Source: SLRI01 sp964576715
GTDB lineage: Bacteria; Pseudomonadota; Alphaproteobacteria; Geminicoccales; Geminicoccaceae
Assembly (NCBI GenBank): GCA_964576715.1
Contig: CAZNWE010000103.1
Span: 1-12,101 of the forward strand
Direction: 5' to 3'
Length of the DNA: 12,101 bases
Part shown: positions 1 to 6,607 of the stretch, one piece after another
Layout of the letters: each line of letters begins with the position of its first letter
Position numbering within the stretch: position 1 is the stretch's first letter
The notes under the pieces: model-generated
The model's database searches: none
Seen by the model: only the letters and a program-made list of their open reading frames with translations
What the model was told of the DNA's origin: nothing
Program-made: the position numbers and the translations under genes

Positions 1-60
1 GGCCCAGCAGACGGCCCAGCAGGCGGCCCAGTGGGCGGCCCAGTAGGCGGCCCGAAGGCC
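1..60. repeat. 12-bp tandem repeat, five units
   Basis: Five consecutive 12-bp units begin with GGCCCAGCAGAC and drift to GGCCCGAAGGCC. Each starts GGCCC, and differences fall mainly at positions 6-11. The period is a multiple of three, so the array keeps one reading frame: on the plus strand it reads as Gly-Pro-x-Gly-type tetrapeptides. The array touches the window edge, so its true copy number is unknown. Confidence 0.75.
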
Positions 61-75
61 AGGCACACTCCCTAG
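1..75 (+). CDS. possible C-terminal tail of a Gly/Pro-rich protein (partial)
   Basis: Frame 1 is open from the first base to a TAG at 73-75. It reads about 24 residues: Gly-Pro-Ala/Val repeats, then a short ending KARHTP. The 12-bp repeat keeps this frame, which is the only support for coding. The minus strand is also open across the array and gives another Gly/Pro-rich peptide, so the strand is not certain. If real, the gene converges on the HAD phosphatase that ends at 227. No family can be recognised from the tail. The 76-226 interval after it shows no gene. Confidence 0.25.
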   Translation, partial: GPADGPAGGPVGGPVGGPKARHTP

Positions 76-226
76 GCCGGAGATCGGGACTACGGGAGCC
101 CGTTGCAACATGGCTGACGGGTCTTGCCTTGTCGTCGTGCAATGTCCGCTGATTCGAGCGCCGATGGCTGCTTGCCTGTCGAAAACTGCAGCACCTCCAT
201 GGCGAAGGCGCTGATGAAAGGGGTAG

Positions 227-943
227 TCACCCGGCGCCGTCGAGCACTGCGTCCAGCGCCATGACGTTCGCGATCACCCGGTCGGCGTGCCGCTCGAGTA
301 CCGGGCGTGGTGTCGCCCCGGTGAGCACGGCGACGGCCATGGCGGCACCTGCCGCCCGGGCCATCAACAGGTCGGCAGGGGTGTCCCCGACCACGGCGAC
401 CTCGGCGGGCTCGAGACCCAGGGCGCTGCAGAAGCCGTGGACCATGCCGGGGGCGGGCTTCTCGCCGTAGCCGCCGTCGAAGCCGGTCACGAAGTCCAGC
501 CGCGCCTCGAGACCGAGCCCGGTCAGCATGGCCCGCGCCTTGGCGGTCGTGTCCATGGTGGCGACACCGAGCCGGATGCCTCGGGCGGACAAGCGCTCGA
601 ACAGGGCCGCAAGATCGCCCACCGGGGCCAGCGGATAGCGCGTCTCGTCGGCGAAATGCGCCTCGGCCACGCGGCAGGCATCGGCGAACAGGGCGAGTTC
701 CGGCTCGGCCGCCCAGGCCTCGGCGATCGCCCGGTTGGTTGCCCAAAGCAGCGGGCTCGTCTCGACGAAGCTGTCGGTCGTCTCGTCGTAGCCGAACCGG
801 GCGAGGAGCGTCGCGGCGAACCCCCGGTCCAGCCCGGCCAGAGCGGCGAGGTCGGCCGCGGCACCGCGGTAGGCGGCGAGCCAGGTGGCCCGGAAATCGA
901 TCAACGTGCCGTCCTTGTCGAAGAGGATCCCGCGGATCGCCAT
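227..943 (-). CDS. HAD-superfamily phosphatase, phosphoglycolate phosphatase-like
   Basis: This 238-residue cytoplasmic HAD hydrolase shows all four catalytic motifs. Motif I is FDKDGTLID at residues 8-16, with the nucleophile Asp9 and acid/base Asp11. Motif II is GVATMD with Thr129, motif III is Lys162 in GEKPAPG, and motif IV is VVGDTPADLL with Asp187 and Asp191. The segment of about 110 residues after motif I fits the helical C1 cap of the Gph/beta-phosphoglucomutase group. Family knowledge points to dephosphorylation of a small phosphorylated metabolite such as 2-phosphoglycolate, but the substrate cannot be read from sequence. The ATG at 943 follows a GGGGGA stretch. The gene is divergent from the YdjM-type gene across about 150 bp. 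The class call is firm, the substrate is not. Confidence 0.9.
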   Translation of the reverse strand: MAIRGILFDKDGTLIDFRATWLAAYRGAAADLAALAGLDRGFAATLLARFGYDETTDSFVETSPLLWATNRAIAEAWAAEPELALFADACRVAEAHFADETRYPLAPVGDLAALFERLSARGIRLGVATMDTTAKARAMLTGLGLEARLDFVTGFDGGYGEKPAPGMVHGFCSALGLEPAEVAVVGDTPADLLMARAAGAAMAVAVLTGATPRPVLERHADRVIANVMALDAVLDGAG

Positions 944-973
944 GCCGTCCCCCGAACTGCGCCAACAGGGTGG

Positions 974-1008
974 CTGAATAGCCTGTCTTGGACCTGGATA
1001 GCCTGTCT
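974..1008. repeat. 15-bp direct repeat, 20-bp period, in a divergent promoter region
   Basis: CTGAATAGCCTGTCT at 974-988 recurs as CTGGATAGCCTGTCT at 994-1008, with one mismatch. The copies start exactly 20 bp apart, about two helical turns, so two protein subunits would sit on the same DNA face. The left copy is also in a short inverted repeat, ACAGG (965-969) with CCTGT (982-986). It lies between two divergent genes, where an operator would be expected. The repeat is seen; its regulatory role is inferred. Confidence 0.6.
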
Positions 1009-1019
1009 GGCCGCAGCGG

Positions 1020-1038
1020 GCGAGCCGCCTCGGCTCGC
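1020..1038. promoter_or_regulatory. perfect 8-bp hairpin in the leader of the YdjM-type gene
   Basis: GCGAGCCG (1020-1027) pairs fully with CGGCTCGC (1031-1038) around a CCT loop. No T-run follows on the plus strand, so it does not look like an intrinsic terminator for that direction. It sits 56 bp before the proposed TTG start at 1095, so it could be a leader RNA structure. Confidence 0.4.
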
Positions 1039-1094
1039 AATGCGCGCACCGCTTGCTATTTCAAGGATGGTTGGCCGACTGTCGGGATCTGCGC

Positions 1095-2150
1095 TTGGAT
1101 ATCGTGACACAAGGCGTGCTCGGTGCCGCCGTCGGCCATGCCGTGCTCGGCCGCCGGCTCGGCAAGGCGGCCATGGCGCTCGGCTTTGTCGGCGGCGTCC
1201 TGCCGGACCTCGACGTCCTCTTGGTCGAGAGCCGGCAGAGCCTCGACTACTGGCATTATCACCGCGGCATCACGCACTCGCTCCTCTTCGGCCCGCTCCT
1301 GGCCCTGCCGCTGGCGGGCTTGGCCGCCACCGTCGGCCGCTGGCGCCGTTGTGCCGCCCCGTTGTCGCACTGGTACCTGTTCTGGCTCCTGGTCCTCGTC
1401 ACCCACCCGCTGCTCGACCTCGCGACCCACTGGGGCACGGCGATCCTGACGCCGTTCAGCGAGACCCGTTTCGGCGTGCCGGCACTGCCGGTCATCGACC
1501 CGGTCTATACGCTGATCCTGCTCACCGCCCTCGGCCTCGCCGTCGGCCGCGGCGCGAGGACCGCCTCGGCCCGGCACCTGGTCCTCGGCGCTCTCGCCGT
1601 TTCCACCCTTTATGCCGGCATGGGCTGGGGTCAGCACCTGAAGGCCGAGCGCCTCGCCGCGGCCGATCTCGACGCCCGCGGCATCGCGGCCGCCGAGGTC
1701 CACGCCTACACCACCATGTTCTCGCCCTGGTTGCGCCGGCTGGTCGCCGTCACGCCCGAGGCTCACCTCGTGGGCTTCGTCTCGACCCTGCGGCCGCAGC
1801 CGATCGCCTGGACCAGCGTGCCGCGCGACCACGCCGCCGAGGCCCGCGTCGCGGTTCTCGACGGCACCCGTGCTGCGGCCATCTACGGCCGCTTTGCGAC
1901 CGGCCCACGCCACGTTGCCTTGCAGCCGCACGCCGGCAACCCGGCGGGTGGCCAGGAGCTCATGCTCCACGACCTGCGCTTCGGCTTTCCGGGCCGCACG
2001 CTGACCGGGCTCTGGGGGATGGCCGCGATCCTCGACGGCGAGGACAGGTTCGTCCGCGCCGAGCGCTTCGCGGTGCCGCGCGAGCTCCGGCCGGGCGATC
2101 TTTCGGCCATGCTCCGCGCCAAGCTCGGCCTGCCCCAGGCAGTGTTCTGA
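1095..2150 (+). CDS. YdjM-type inner-membrane metal-dependent hydrolase
   Basis: The protein belongs to the YdjM/DUF457 family of membrane proteins annotated as metal-dependent hydrolases. The family N-terminus (MDSxTQxxLGAAxG type) appears as MDIVTQGVLGAAVG from the TTG at 1095, giving 351 residues. A longer TTG start at 1053 is open but adds an unlike-family stretch. Likely metal ligands are LPDLD (36-40), His54, His56 and His61 in a WHYHRGITHS stretch, THPLLD (103-108), and His112. Hydrophobic segments near 60-82, 92-110 and 133-152 are membrane helices. The C-terminal part (about 175-351) looks soluble, and its TMFSPWLRR motif matches the longer family members. The biological substrate is unknown. 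Its initiation region is weak, with only CGGGA seven bases upstream. Confidence 0.85.
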   Translation: MDIVTQGVLGAAVGHAVLGRRLGKAAMALGFVGGVLPDLDVLLVESRQSLDYWHYHRGITHSLLFGPLLALPLAGLAATVGRWRRCAAPLSHWYLFWLLVLVTHPLLDLATHWGTAILTPFSETRFGVPALPVIDPVYTLILLTALGLAVGRGARTASARHLVLGALAVSTLYAGMGWGQHLKAERLAAADLDARGIAAAEVHAYTTMFSPWLRRLVAVTPEAHLVGFVSTLRPQPIAWTSVPRDHAAEARVAVLDGTRAAAIYGRFATGPRHVALQPHAGNPAGGQELMLHDLRFGFPGRTLTGLWGMAAILDGEDRFVRAERFAVPRELRPGDLSAMLRAKLGLPQAVF

Positions 2151-2244
2151 CAACTACCCTTAACAAGTCCGCCTCGCTCTGCTAGTCGCCCACCCAGGTG
2201 TCCGCGCTGACGCCAGAGGTCGTCCCCCGCCAGAGCTTGCCCTT

Positions 2245-2250
2245 AGGGAG
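2245..2250 (+). promoter_or_regulatory. ribosome binding site that sets the GGCT-like start
   Basis: AGGGAG lies seven bases before the ATG at 2258. It favours this start over a GTG at 2198 in the same frame, which would add 20 residues before the conserved domain. Confidence 0.7.
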
Positions 2251-2257
2251 ACCGCCG

Positions 2258-2755
2258 ATGACCCTCGCCGCATCGCTCGCCCCGAAGCCCTATGCCGGCC
2301 TCATCCCCGACACCGCCGCCGGTCGCGACGACGTCTTTTTCTTCGGGACATTGATGCATCACGAGGTGCTCGAGACGGTGCTCGACCGTCGCGTGGTCGC
2401 GCACGAGCTGCAGGGCGCGACCCTTTCGGGCTTCCGCCGCGAGCGCGCCGCTGCGGCCTCCTACCCTGTTCTGGTCGCGGACCCGACCGCTCGCGTCGCA
2501 GGGCGGCTGCTGCAGCGTCCGTCGCGGCGCTGCATCCGGCGCATCAACCATTTCGAGGACGACGAGTACCGGGCCGGCCGCCTCACCGTCTGGAGCGAGG
2601 GCACGGCACGCGATGCCTGGGTGTTCCTGCCGCTCGACCATGTCGCGATGATGCGGCCGTCGGGCGAGCCGTGGGAGCTGGAAAGCTGGGCCGACAGGCA
2701 CCTCGCCGCCTACCGTCGGGCGATCGCGCATTGGATGGCCGACGCGCCTCGCTGA
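2258..2755 (+). CDS. gamma-glutamylcyclotransferase / AIG2-fold protein
   Basis: This 165-residue soluble protein has the GGCT (AIG2-like) fold. The hallmark substrate loop is FFFGTL at 27-32, with Phe where most members have Tyr, followed by the usual MHHEVLETVLDR helix. The region around LQGATLSGFRRE (51-62) matches the LxGxxLxGYxR strand. The acidic Glu100 in HFEDDEYRAGRL sits where family members carry the catalytic Glu before an E/D-x-x-Y segment. Members cyclise gamma-glutamyl amines or turn over related adducts, and many bacterial ones have no known substrate. It lies 107 bp downstream of the YdjM-type gene on the same strand with its own strong ribosome binding site. The Phe-for-Tyr change is seen, but its effect is unknown. 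Confidence 0.85.
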   Translation: MTLAASLAPKPYAGLIPDTAAGRDDVFFFGTLMHHEVLETVLDRRVVAHELQGATLSGFRRERAAAASYPVLVADPTARVAGRLLQRPSRRCIRRINHFEDDEYRAGRLTVWSEGTARDAWVFLPLDHVAMMRPSGEPWELESWADRHLAAYRRAIAHWMADAPR

Positions 2756-2885
2756 TGGTCGCCGGTTGCCTTTGCATCGAAGTGCCACCTAGCGCTCCTG
2801 GATGGGCAGCATGGTGCCTGGCATCGAAGATCGCGGAAACGCAGCGCTTCCTTGGCTTTGCTCGCTTGGCCTTGCGCGGCGGCGG

Positions 2886-3959
2886 CTAGCGGGTCCGGCC
2901 GGCCGGCGCTCGAGGGTGGCCGCCGCTGGGCCAATCATGCGGCACCCGCGCGGAACGGCGCACGACGAGCGAGCCCTGGACGACGGCGCGGCGCGGTGGC
3001 GCCTCCGGGCTCGCCAGTCGCTCCAGGAGAAGGTCGGTCAACGCCTCGATCATGTCGTCGACATGCTGTTGATAGGTGGTGAGGTCGTAGGCGGGCCAGC
3101 TCGCCTGGGGGACGCCATCGAAGCCGACCACCGAGACGTCCTCGGGCACTTTGAGCCCGAGCTCGAAGCGGACGACATCCATCACGGCGATCGCCATCTG
3201 GTCGCTGCAGGCGAACACGGCGTCGGGCCGCTCGGCGGCGGGGCGGTCGAGCAGGCTGCGCGCGGCGGCACGTGCGGGTTCGCAGGCGAACTGTCCAAGC
3301 GCCCGATCGAACAGCGGCATGCCATGGGCGGCCAGGCCCTGCCGAAACCCGGCCTCCCGGTCGCGCTGTGTCGAGGTGTCCTCGACCCCGCCCAGGTAGG
3401 CGAGGCGCCGGTGGCCGCCGCGGACCAAAAAATCGGCGACGCAGGCGGCTGCCCGCAGGTTGTCGACGACAGCAGCGGAGACGCGCGGATCGTCCGGGCA
3501 GCGGCTGAAGAAGACCACCGGCACGCCGGCACGCTCGCAGGCGGTCACCCAGTCCGAGGACAGCGAGGCCGAAGCGACGATCACACCATCGACGCGGTAC
3601 TGCAGGAACGCCTCGATGGTGGCATCCGCCGGCTCCTCGGGCTCGGCGAAGAAGATCATGGTGTGATAGCCGCAAAGCCGCAGGCGGCGCGACAGGCTCT
3701 CGATCGCCAGGGGGTAGTAGAAATTGCCCAAATAGCAGAAAGCGATGCCGATCAAACCAGAGCGGTGGGTGATCAAGGAGCCGGCGAGCCGGTTCGGCTG
3801 GTAGCCCAGTGCGGCGGCGGCGGCGAGCACCTTTTCGCGCATCGCCGCGCTGACGCTCGCCCCTGGGGTGAACACCCGGCTGACGGCCGATTGCGAGACG
3901 CCGGCGAGACGCGCCACGTCGATCGAATTCACCGCCGCCTTGGTCGTCCGTTGCGGCAT
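2886..3959 (-). CDS. LacI-family transcriptional regulator
   Basis: This is a typical LacI/GalR repressor. The N-terminal helix-turn-helix spans residues 11-35 (IDVARLAGVSQSAVSRVF). The hinge is LGYQPNRLAGSL at 51-62, the element that normally inserts into the minor groove. A periplasmic-binding-protein-like effector domain runs from about 65 to 340. Starting at the ATG at 3959 gives 357 residues, normal for the family. The frame stays open to an ATG at 4103, which would add 48 basic, low-complexity residues before the DNA-binding domain. Neither start has a clear ribosome site. No sugar transporter or catabolic gene is adjacent, so its effector and targets cannot be inferred. It converges on the GGCT-like gene across 130 bp with no recognisable terminator. 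Confidence 0.92.
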   Translation of the reverse strand: MPQRTTKAAVNSIDVARLAGVSQSAVSRVFTPGASVSAAMREKVLAAAAALGYQPNRLAGSLITHRSGLIGIAFCYLGNFYYPLAIESLSRRLRLCGYHTMIFFAEPEEPADATIEAFLQYRVDGVIVASASLSSDWVTACERAGVPVVFFSRCPDDPRVSAAVVDNLRAAACVADFLVRGGHRRLAYLGGVEDTSTQRDREAGFRQGLAAHGMPLFDRALGQFACEPARAAARSLLDRPAAERPDAVFACSDQMAIAVMDVVRFELGLKVPEDVSVVGFDGVPQASWPAYDLTTYQQHVDDMIEALTDLLLERLASPEAPPRRAVVQGSLVVRRSARVPHDWPSGGHPRAPAGRTR

Positions 3960-4119
3960 CGCGTTGGCTAGCTGCCGCCGCCGACCGGGCGACGGCAATG
4001 CCGGCCGCGGCGGCGACCGGTCCTGGTCTGCGGCTTGCTGTCGGTGAGGCCGCGGCGGCCCGCGAGGCGTGAACAGATCATCGGCAAGCTGGCGTTTCGA
4101 CATTTATCTGAAGAGCACG

Positions 4120-4136
4120 GCTGGCATCACACCAGC
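4120..4136. repeat. short inverted repeat upstream of the LacI-type gene
   Basis: GCTGG (4120-4124) and CCAGC (4132-4136) form an inverted repeat with a 7-bp centre. A further CTCGGCTGG at 4136-4144 is mirrored by CCAGCCGAG at 4229-4237. These lie in the leader of the regulator, where an autoregulatory operator could sit, but they lack the central-CG palindrome typical of LacI-family sites. Confidence 0.25.
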
Positions 4137-4281
4137 TCGGCTGGATACATGCTATGCTGTGGCAGTCGACGGCCGATCCCATTGCGGCGGTTCGTCGAGG
4201 TCGACGTCATCTGGACGAACAGGGTTTTCCAGCCGAGGGTTCCCGCGAGACCGCGCCGCCGATCCTAGGCGCCTCGAGGAC

Positions 4282-4294
4282 GCCGTCCGACGGC
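4282..4294. repeat. 13-bp palindrome just downstream of tRNA-Pro
   Basis: GCCGTC and GACGGC flank a single central base. The element starts 8 bases past the encoded CCA end of tRNA-Pro on the minus strand. It could fold as a 4-bp stem with a 5-base loop and help end or process the tRNA transcript, but no T-run follows. The overlapping 11-mer CGACGGCCGAT at 4288-4298 recurs at 4167-4177. Confidence 0.3.
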
Positions 4295-4301
4295 CGATGA
4301 T

Positions 4302-4378
4302 TGGTCGGAGCGGCAGGATTTGAACCTGCGACCTCCGGTCCCCCAGACCGATGCGCTACCAGGCTGCGCTACGCTCCG
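4302..4378 (-). tRNA. tRNA-Pro (anticodon GGG)
   Basis: A complete 77-base tRNA can be folded by eye, including an encoded CCA. The acceptor stem is CGGAGCG with CGCTCCG, discriminator A. The D-arm region is GCGCAGCCTGGTAGCGC. The anticodon stem is TCGGT/ACCGG, with one G-U pair, around the loop CTGGGGG. The T-arm is GCAGG-TTCAAAT-CCTGC. The anticodon GGG (bases 4342-4344 on the plus strand) reads proline CCC and CCU. Its place just downstream of the ihfA/MerR-type pair is conserved in Alphaproteobacteria. Confidence 0.97.
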
Positions 4379-4387
4379 ACATCCCTG

Positions 4388-4415
4388 GTTTAGCCCGCTT
4401 GGGGCGGGCGGGCAA
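4388..4415 (-). promoter_or_regulatory. candidate tRNA-Pro promoter overlapping a hairpin
   Basis: Reading the minus strand, TTGCCC (4410-4415) and CTAAAC (4388-4393) are 16 bp apart, and the second box is about 10 bases before the mature tRNA 5' end. The same bases contain a 6-bp stem, GCCCGC (4404-4409) with GCGGGC (4393-4398), and a 5-base loop, which could instead end the upstream MerR-type transcript. The sequence cannot decide between the two roles. Confidence 0.3.
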
Positions 4416-4495
4416 TGGTCGCCATGCAGGGCTCGACGACACCGCCGGCACGACCACAGCGCCGAGGCGCCGCGCCGGGCGCCGGGAGCGGCTGG

Positions 4496-5032
4496 TCAGT
4501 CGTCCTCGCCGGCAAGCAGGGCGACGAGCTCGTCACGGACCGTCCCGAGGGACTGCCGGACCCGCCGCAGATGCTCGAGCTCCACTGCCGTGAGCGCCGC
4601 CGATGGGCCACCCGGCGTGGCACTCGGCGCGCTCTCGACCGCCGGCGACAGCGGCGCCGGCGCCGGCGCCGGTGCCGGCTCCTCGCCGGCGACCGCCGTT
4701 GCGGCAACCGGCCTGCTGCCACCGGGTGAAGCCGGCGGGCGCGCGCGGCGTTGGCGCAGCAGCTTTTGCGCCCCCTTGATCGTGTAGCCCTCTTCATAAA
4801 GGAGGGTGCGGATGTCGCGCAGCAGATCGATGTCCTCGGGCCGGTAGTAGCGCCGGCCGCCGCCCCGCTTGAGCGGCCGCACCTGGGGAAACTTGCTCTC
4901 CCAAAAGCGCAGCACATGCTGGGCGACGTCGAGCTCGTCGGCAACCTCGCTGATGGTGCGAAACGCGGTCTGCGATTTGCCGCCGCGCGGCGCGGTCATC
5001 GGCGCCCCGGCCATTTCGGTGGTCATTGCCAT
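4496..5032 (-). CDS. MerR-family transcriptional regulator
   Basis: From the ATG at 5032 the protein has 178 residues. A MerR-type winged helix-turn-helix spans about 23-92: FRTISEVADELDVAQHVLRF is the recognition half, and GGGRRYYRPEDIDLLRDI is the wing and second helix. A Pro/Ala-rich linker (about 97-145) follows, then a charged helix (about 148-175) that may dimerise or bind a partner. No Cys metal-binding or drug-binding domain is present. This is the conserved alphaproteobacterial MerR protein found next to ihfA, whose regulon is generally uncharacterised. It starts 55 bp after the ihfA stop, so the two are probably cotranscribed. The start is uncertain: ATGs at 5026, 5014 and 4999 are also in frame, and none has a strong ribosome site. 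Confidence 0.88.
   Translation of the reverse strand: MAMTTEMAGAPMTAPRGGKSQTAFRTISEVADELDVAQHVLRFWESKFPQVRPLKRGGGRRYYRPEDIDLLRDIRTLLYEEGYTIKGAQKLLRQRRARPPASPGGSRPVAATAVAGEEPAPAPAPAPLSPAVESAPSATPGGPSAALTAVELEHLRRVRQSLGTVRDELVALLAGEDD
4653..4676. repeat. 6-bp microsatellite inside the MerR-type gene
   Basis: Three exact GGCGCC units and one GGTGCC unit run in tandem. On the coding (minus) strand they specify the Pro-Ala run of the interdomain linker. Copy-number change would alter only linker length, because the unit is two codons. Confidence 0.7.
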
Positions 5033-5087
5033 GGCCGCACCCGATCCGGCCAATGGCGCGGCCAGACTGACGATCGCGGCGAGCGCC

Positions 5088-5390
5088 TCATGCCGCGACC
5101 TGGTCGTTGATGCGATCCTTGAGCACCTGCGATGCCCTGAATACCAGCACGCGGCGCGGCAGGATCGGCACCTCCTCGCCGGTCTTCGGATTGCGACCGA
5201 TCCGCTCGCCCTTCTCGCGTACGGCAAAGGTGCCGAACGACGAGATTTTCACGGTGCCGTTGACGACGAGTGCATGCGCGATCTCCTCGAGGATGGCATC
5301 GACCAGATCGGCGGATTCGCTGCGCGACAAGCCGACCTCTTGATAGACGGCTTCGGCCAGCTGTGCTCGCGTCACGGTATTGCCCGCCAT
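5088..5390 (-). CDS. ihfA: integration host factor subunit alpha
   Basis: This 100-residue HU/IHF-family protein is a nucleoid protein that bends DNA sharply as a heterodimer with IHF beta. It shows the TRAQLAEAVYQEVGLSRSES helical start and the dimer core. The KISSFGTFAVREK strand region and the DNA-contacting arm with GRNPKTGEEVPI are also present; its Pro intercalates between base pairs in IHF. The LVFRASQVLKDRIN C-terminus is alpha-subunit-like. The ATG at 5390 has AGGGGAG eight bases upstream. A 53-codon in-frame extension reaching 5549 overlaps fabH and is not family-like. It has a promoter-like sequence of its own and leads into the MerR-type gene. Confidence 0.95.
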   Translation of the reverse strand: MAGNTVTRAQLAEAVYQEVGLSRSESADLVDAILEEIAHALVVNGTVKISSFGTFAVREKGERIGRNPKTGEEVPILPRRVLVFRASQVLKDRINDQVAA

Positions 5391-5398
5391 TTGCCGAG

Positions 5399-5405
5399 CT
5401 CCCCT
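5399..5405 (-). promoter_or_regulatory. ribosome binding site of ihfA
   Basis: AGGGGAG on the minus strand ends eight bases before the ATG at 5390. It confirms that start over the longer open frame. Confidence 0.7.
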
Positions 5406-5430
5406 CTCGCAGCGTATTAAAGCGAATAAA

Positions 5431-5459
5431 ACGCTAAATGATACAAGGGGTTCCGTCAA
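5431..5459 (-). promoter_or_regulatory. candidate sigma-70-type promoter of ihfA
   Basis: On the minus strand TTGACG (5454-5459) is a near-consensus -35 box. TAGCGT lies 17 bp downstream (5431-5436), with a TATCAT also present at 5438-5443. The stretch between fabH and ihfA is strikingly AT-rich for this genome (roughly 5410-5450), as expected for a promoter. The -35 box is convincing; the exact -10 is not. Confidence 0.5.
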
Positions 5460-5482
5460 CACGCGGAAACCTAAACGACAGC

Positions 5483-5504
5483 CCGCCGGCAAATTGACCG
5501 GCGG
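5483..5504 (-). terminator. possible terminator hairpin after fabH
   Basis: A perfect 7-bp stem, CCGCCGG with CCGGCGG, closes an 8-base loop directly after the fabH stop. On the minus strand it is followed by GCTGTCGTTT, only a weak T-tract. Together with the promoter-like sequence that follows, it suggests a transcription-unit break before ihfA. Confidence 0.4.
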
Positions 5505-5511
5505 CGACCCG

Positions 5512-6483
5512 TCACCAGCGGACGAGTGCGGCACCCCAGGCGAAGCCACCGCCCATGGCGTTCAGCAGCAGGAGATCACCGTGCTCGAGGCGGCCGCTGG
5601 CGTAGAGATGGTCCAGCGCCAGCGGGATCGACGCGGCCGAGGTGTTGGCATGCTCGGCCACCGTCACCACCACCTTGGCCGCGGGAATGGCGAGCCGCTT
5701 GCCGACCGCGTCGATGATGCGCTTGTTCGCCTGATGCGGGATCAGCCAGTCGACGTCGTCGATGGTCAGCCCGGCCTGCTCGAGCACGCGCCAGGCGGCA
5801 TTGCTGAGATCGCCCACGGCATGCCGGAACACCTCGCGGCCATTCATCCGCAAATGGCCCACCGTCTGAGTCGCCGACGGCCCGCCATCGACCTGGAGGT
5901 GTTGATAATAGCGGCCGTCGGCGGCGAGCGAGGTCGCGAGCACGCCCGGGTCGCGGGCTGTTCCCGAGGTCTCGGCGGCGGTCAACACCACCGCACCGGC
6001 ACCGTCGCCGAACAGGACGCAGGTCGACCGGTCGCTCCAGTCGAGGATTCGCGAGAAGGTCTCGGCACCGATCACCAGCGCGGTTTCGGCCTGGCCCGCC
6101 TTGAGGAAGTTGTCGGCGGTGGCCAGCGCGTAGGCGAAGCCGGCGCAGACGGCCTGCAGGTCGAAGGCGATCGCGGGGCCGATGGCGAGCTTGCGCTGGA
6201 CCGCGGTGGCCGTCGCCGGGAAGGTGTGGTCGGGGGTGGAGGTGGCGACGATGACGAGGTCGACCGCCTCGGCGGCGATGCCGGCCCGCGCCAGCGCCCG
6301 GGCGCCGGCGGTGGTGGCGAGGTCGGAGGTGAGCTCGCCCGGGCCGGCGAGATGACGCTGGCGGATGCCGGTGCGCTCCTGGATCCAGGCATCCGAGGTA
6401 TCGAGATCGGCCGCGAGTTCGTCATTGGTGACGACGCGTTCGGGCAGACAGGCGCCGACGGCGCGCATGATCGGGCGGCGCAT
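5512..6483 (-). CDS. fabH: beta-ketoacyl-ACP synthase III
   Basis: FabH condenses acetyl-CoA with malonyl-ACP to start type II fatty-acid synthesis in the cytoplasm. From the ATG at 6483 it has 323 residues, the usual size. The Cys-His-Asn triad is visible: Cys113 in DLQAVCAGF, His250 in IPHQANKRI, and Asn280 in HANTSAASIPLAL. The family motifs WIQERTGIRQR and GDGAGAVVL are intact, and the C-terminus has the NAMGGGFAWGAALVRW ending. A TTG two codons earlier (6489) is the alternative start. AGGAG at 6495-6499 is 5 bases from the TTG and 11 from the ATG, so both are possible. It follows plsX by about 124 bp. Confidence 0.95.
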   Translation of the reverse strand: MRRPIMRAVGACLPERVVTNDELAADLDTSDAWIQERTGIRQRHLAGPGELTSDLATTAGARALARAGIAAEAVDLVIVATSTPDHTFPATATAVQRKLAIGPAIAFDLQAVCAGFAYALATADNFLKAGQAETALVIGAETFSRILDWSDRSTCVLFGDGAGAVVLTAAETSGTARDPGVLATSLAADGRYYQHLQVDGGPSATQTVGHLRMNGREVFRHAVGDLSNAAWRVLEQAGLTIDDVDWLIPHQANKRIIDAVGKRLAIPAAKVVVTVAEHANTSAASIPLALDHLYASGRLEHGDLLLLNAMGGGFAWGAALVRW

Positions 6484-6553
6484 CCGCAAAAACTCTCCTA
6501 TCGGGTCAGAAGCGCTCTGTCGAAGCTAGTTGGCGACAGGCCACGCGACCAGC

Positions 6554-6569
6554 AAAACCGCGATGCGGT
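6554..6569 (-). terminator. weak terminator- or attenuator-like hairpin between plsX and fabH
   Basis: On the minus strand ACCGC-ATC-GCGGT forms a 5-bp stem with a 3-base loop, and the last T runs into TTT. It lies about 40 bases after the plsX stop. The stem is short, so at most it would reduce readthrough into fabH. Confidence 0.3.
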
Positions 6570-6607
6570 GCCGGCGACCGGCCGGCCCGCGGTTGTCACG
6601 GCCGGCA

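Noticed and set aside
287..2185. Long plus-strand open frame (about 630 codons) across the HAD and YdjM-type genes
   Set aside because: It is antisense to one clear gene and out of frame with another, is Arg/Gly/Pro-rich without family motifs, and arises from high GC content.
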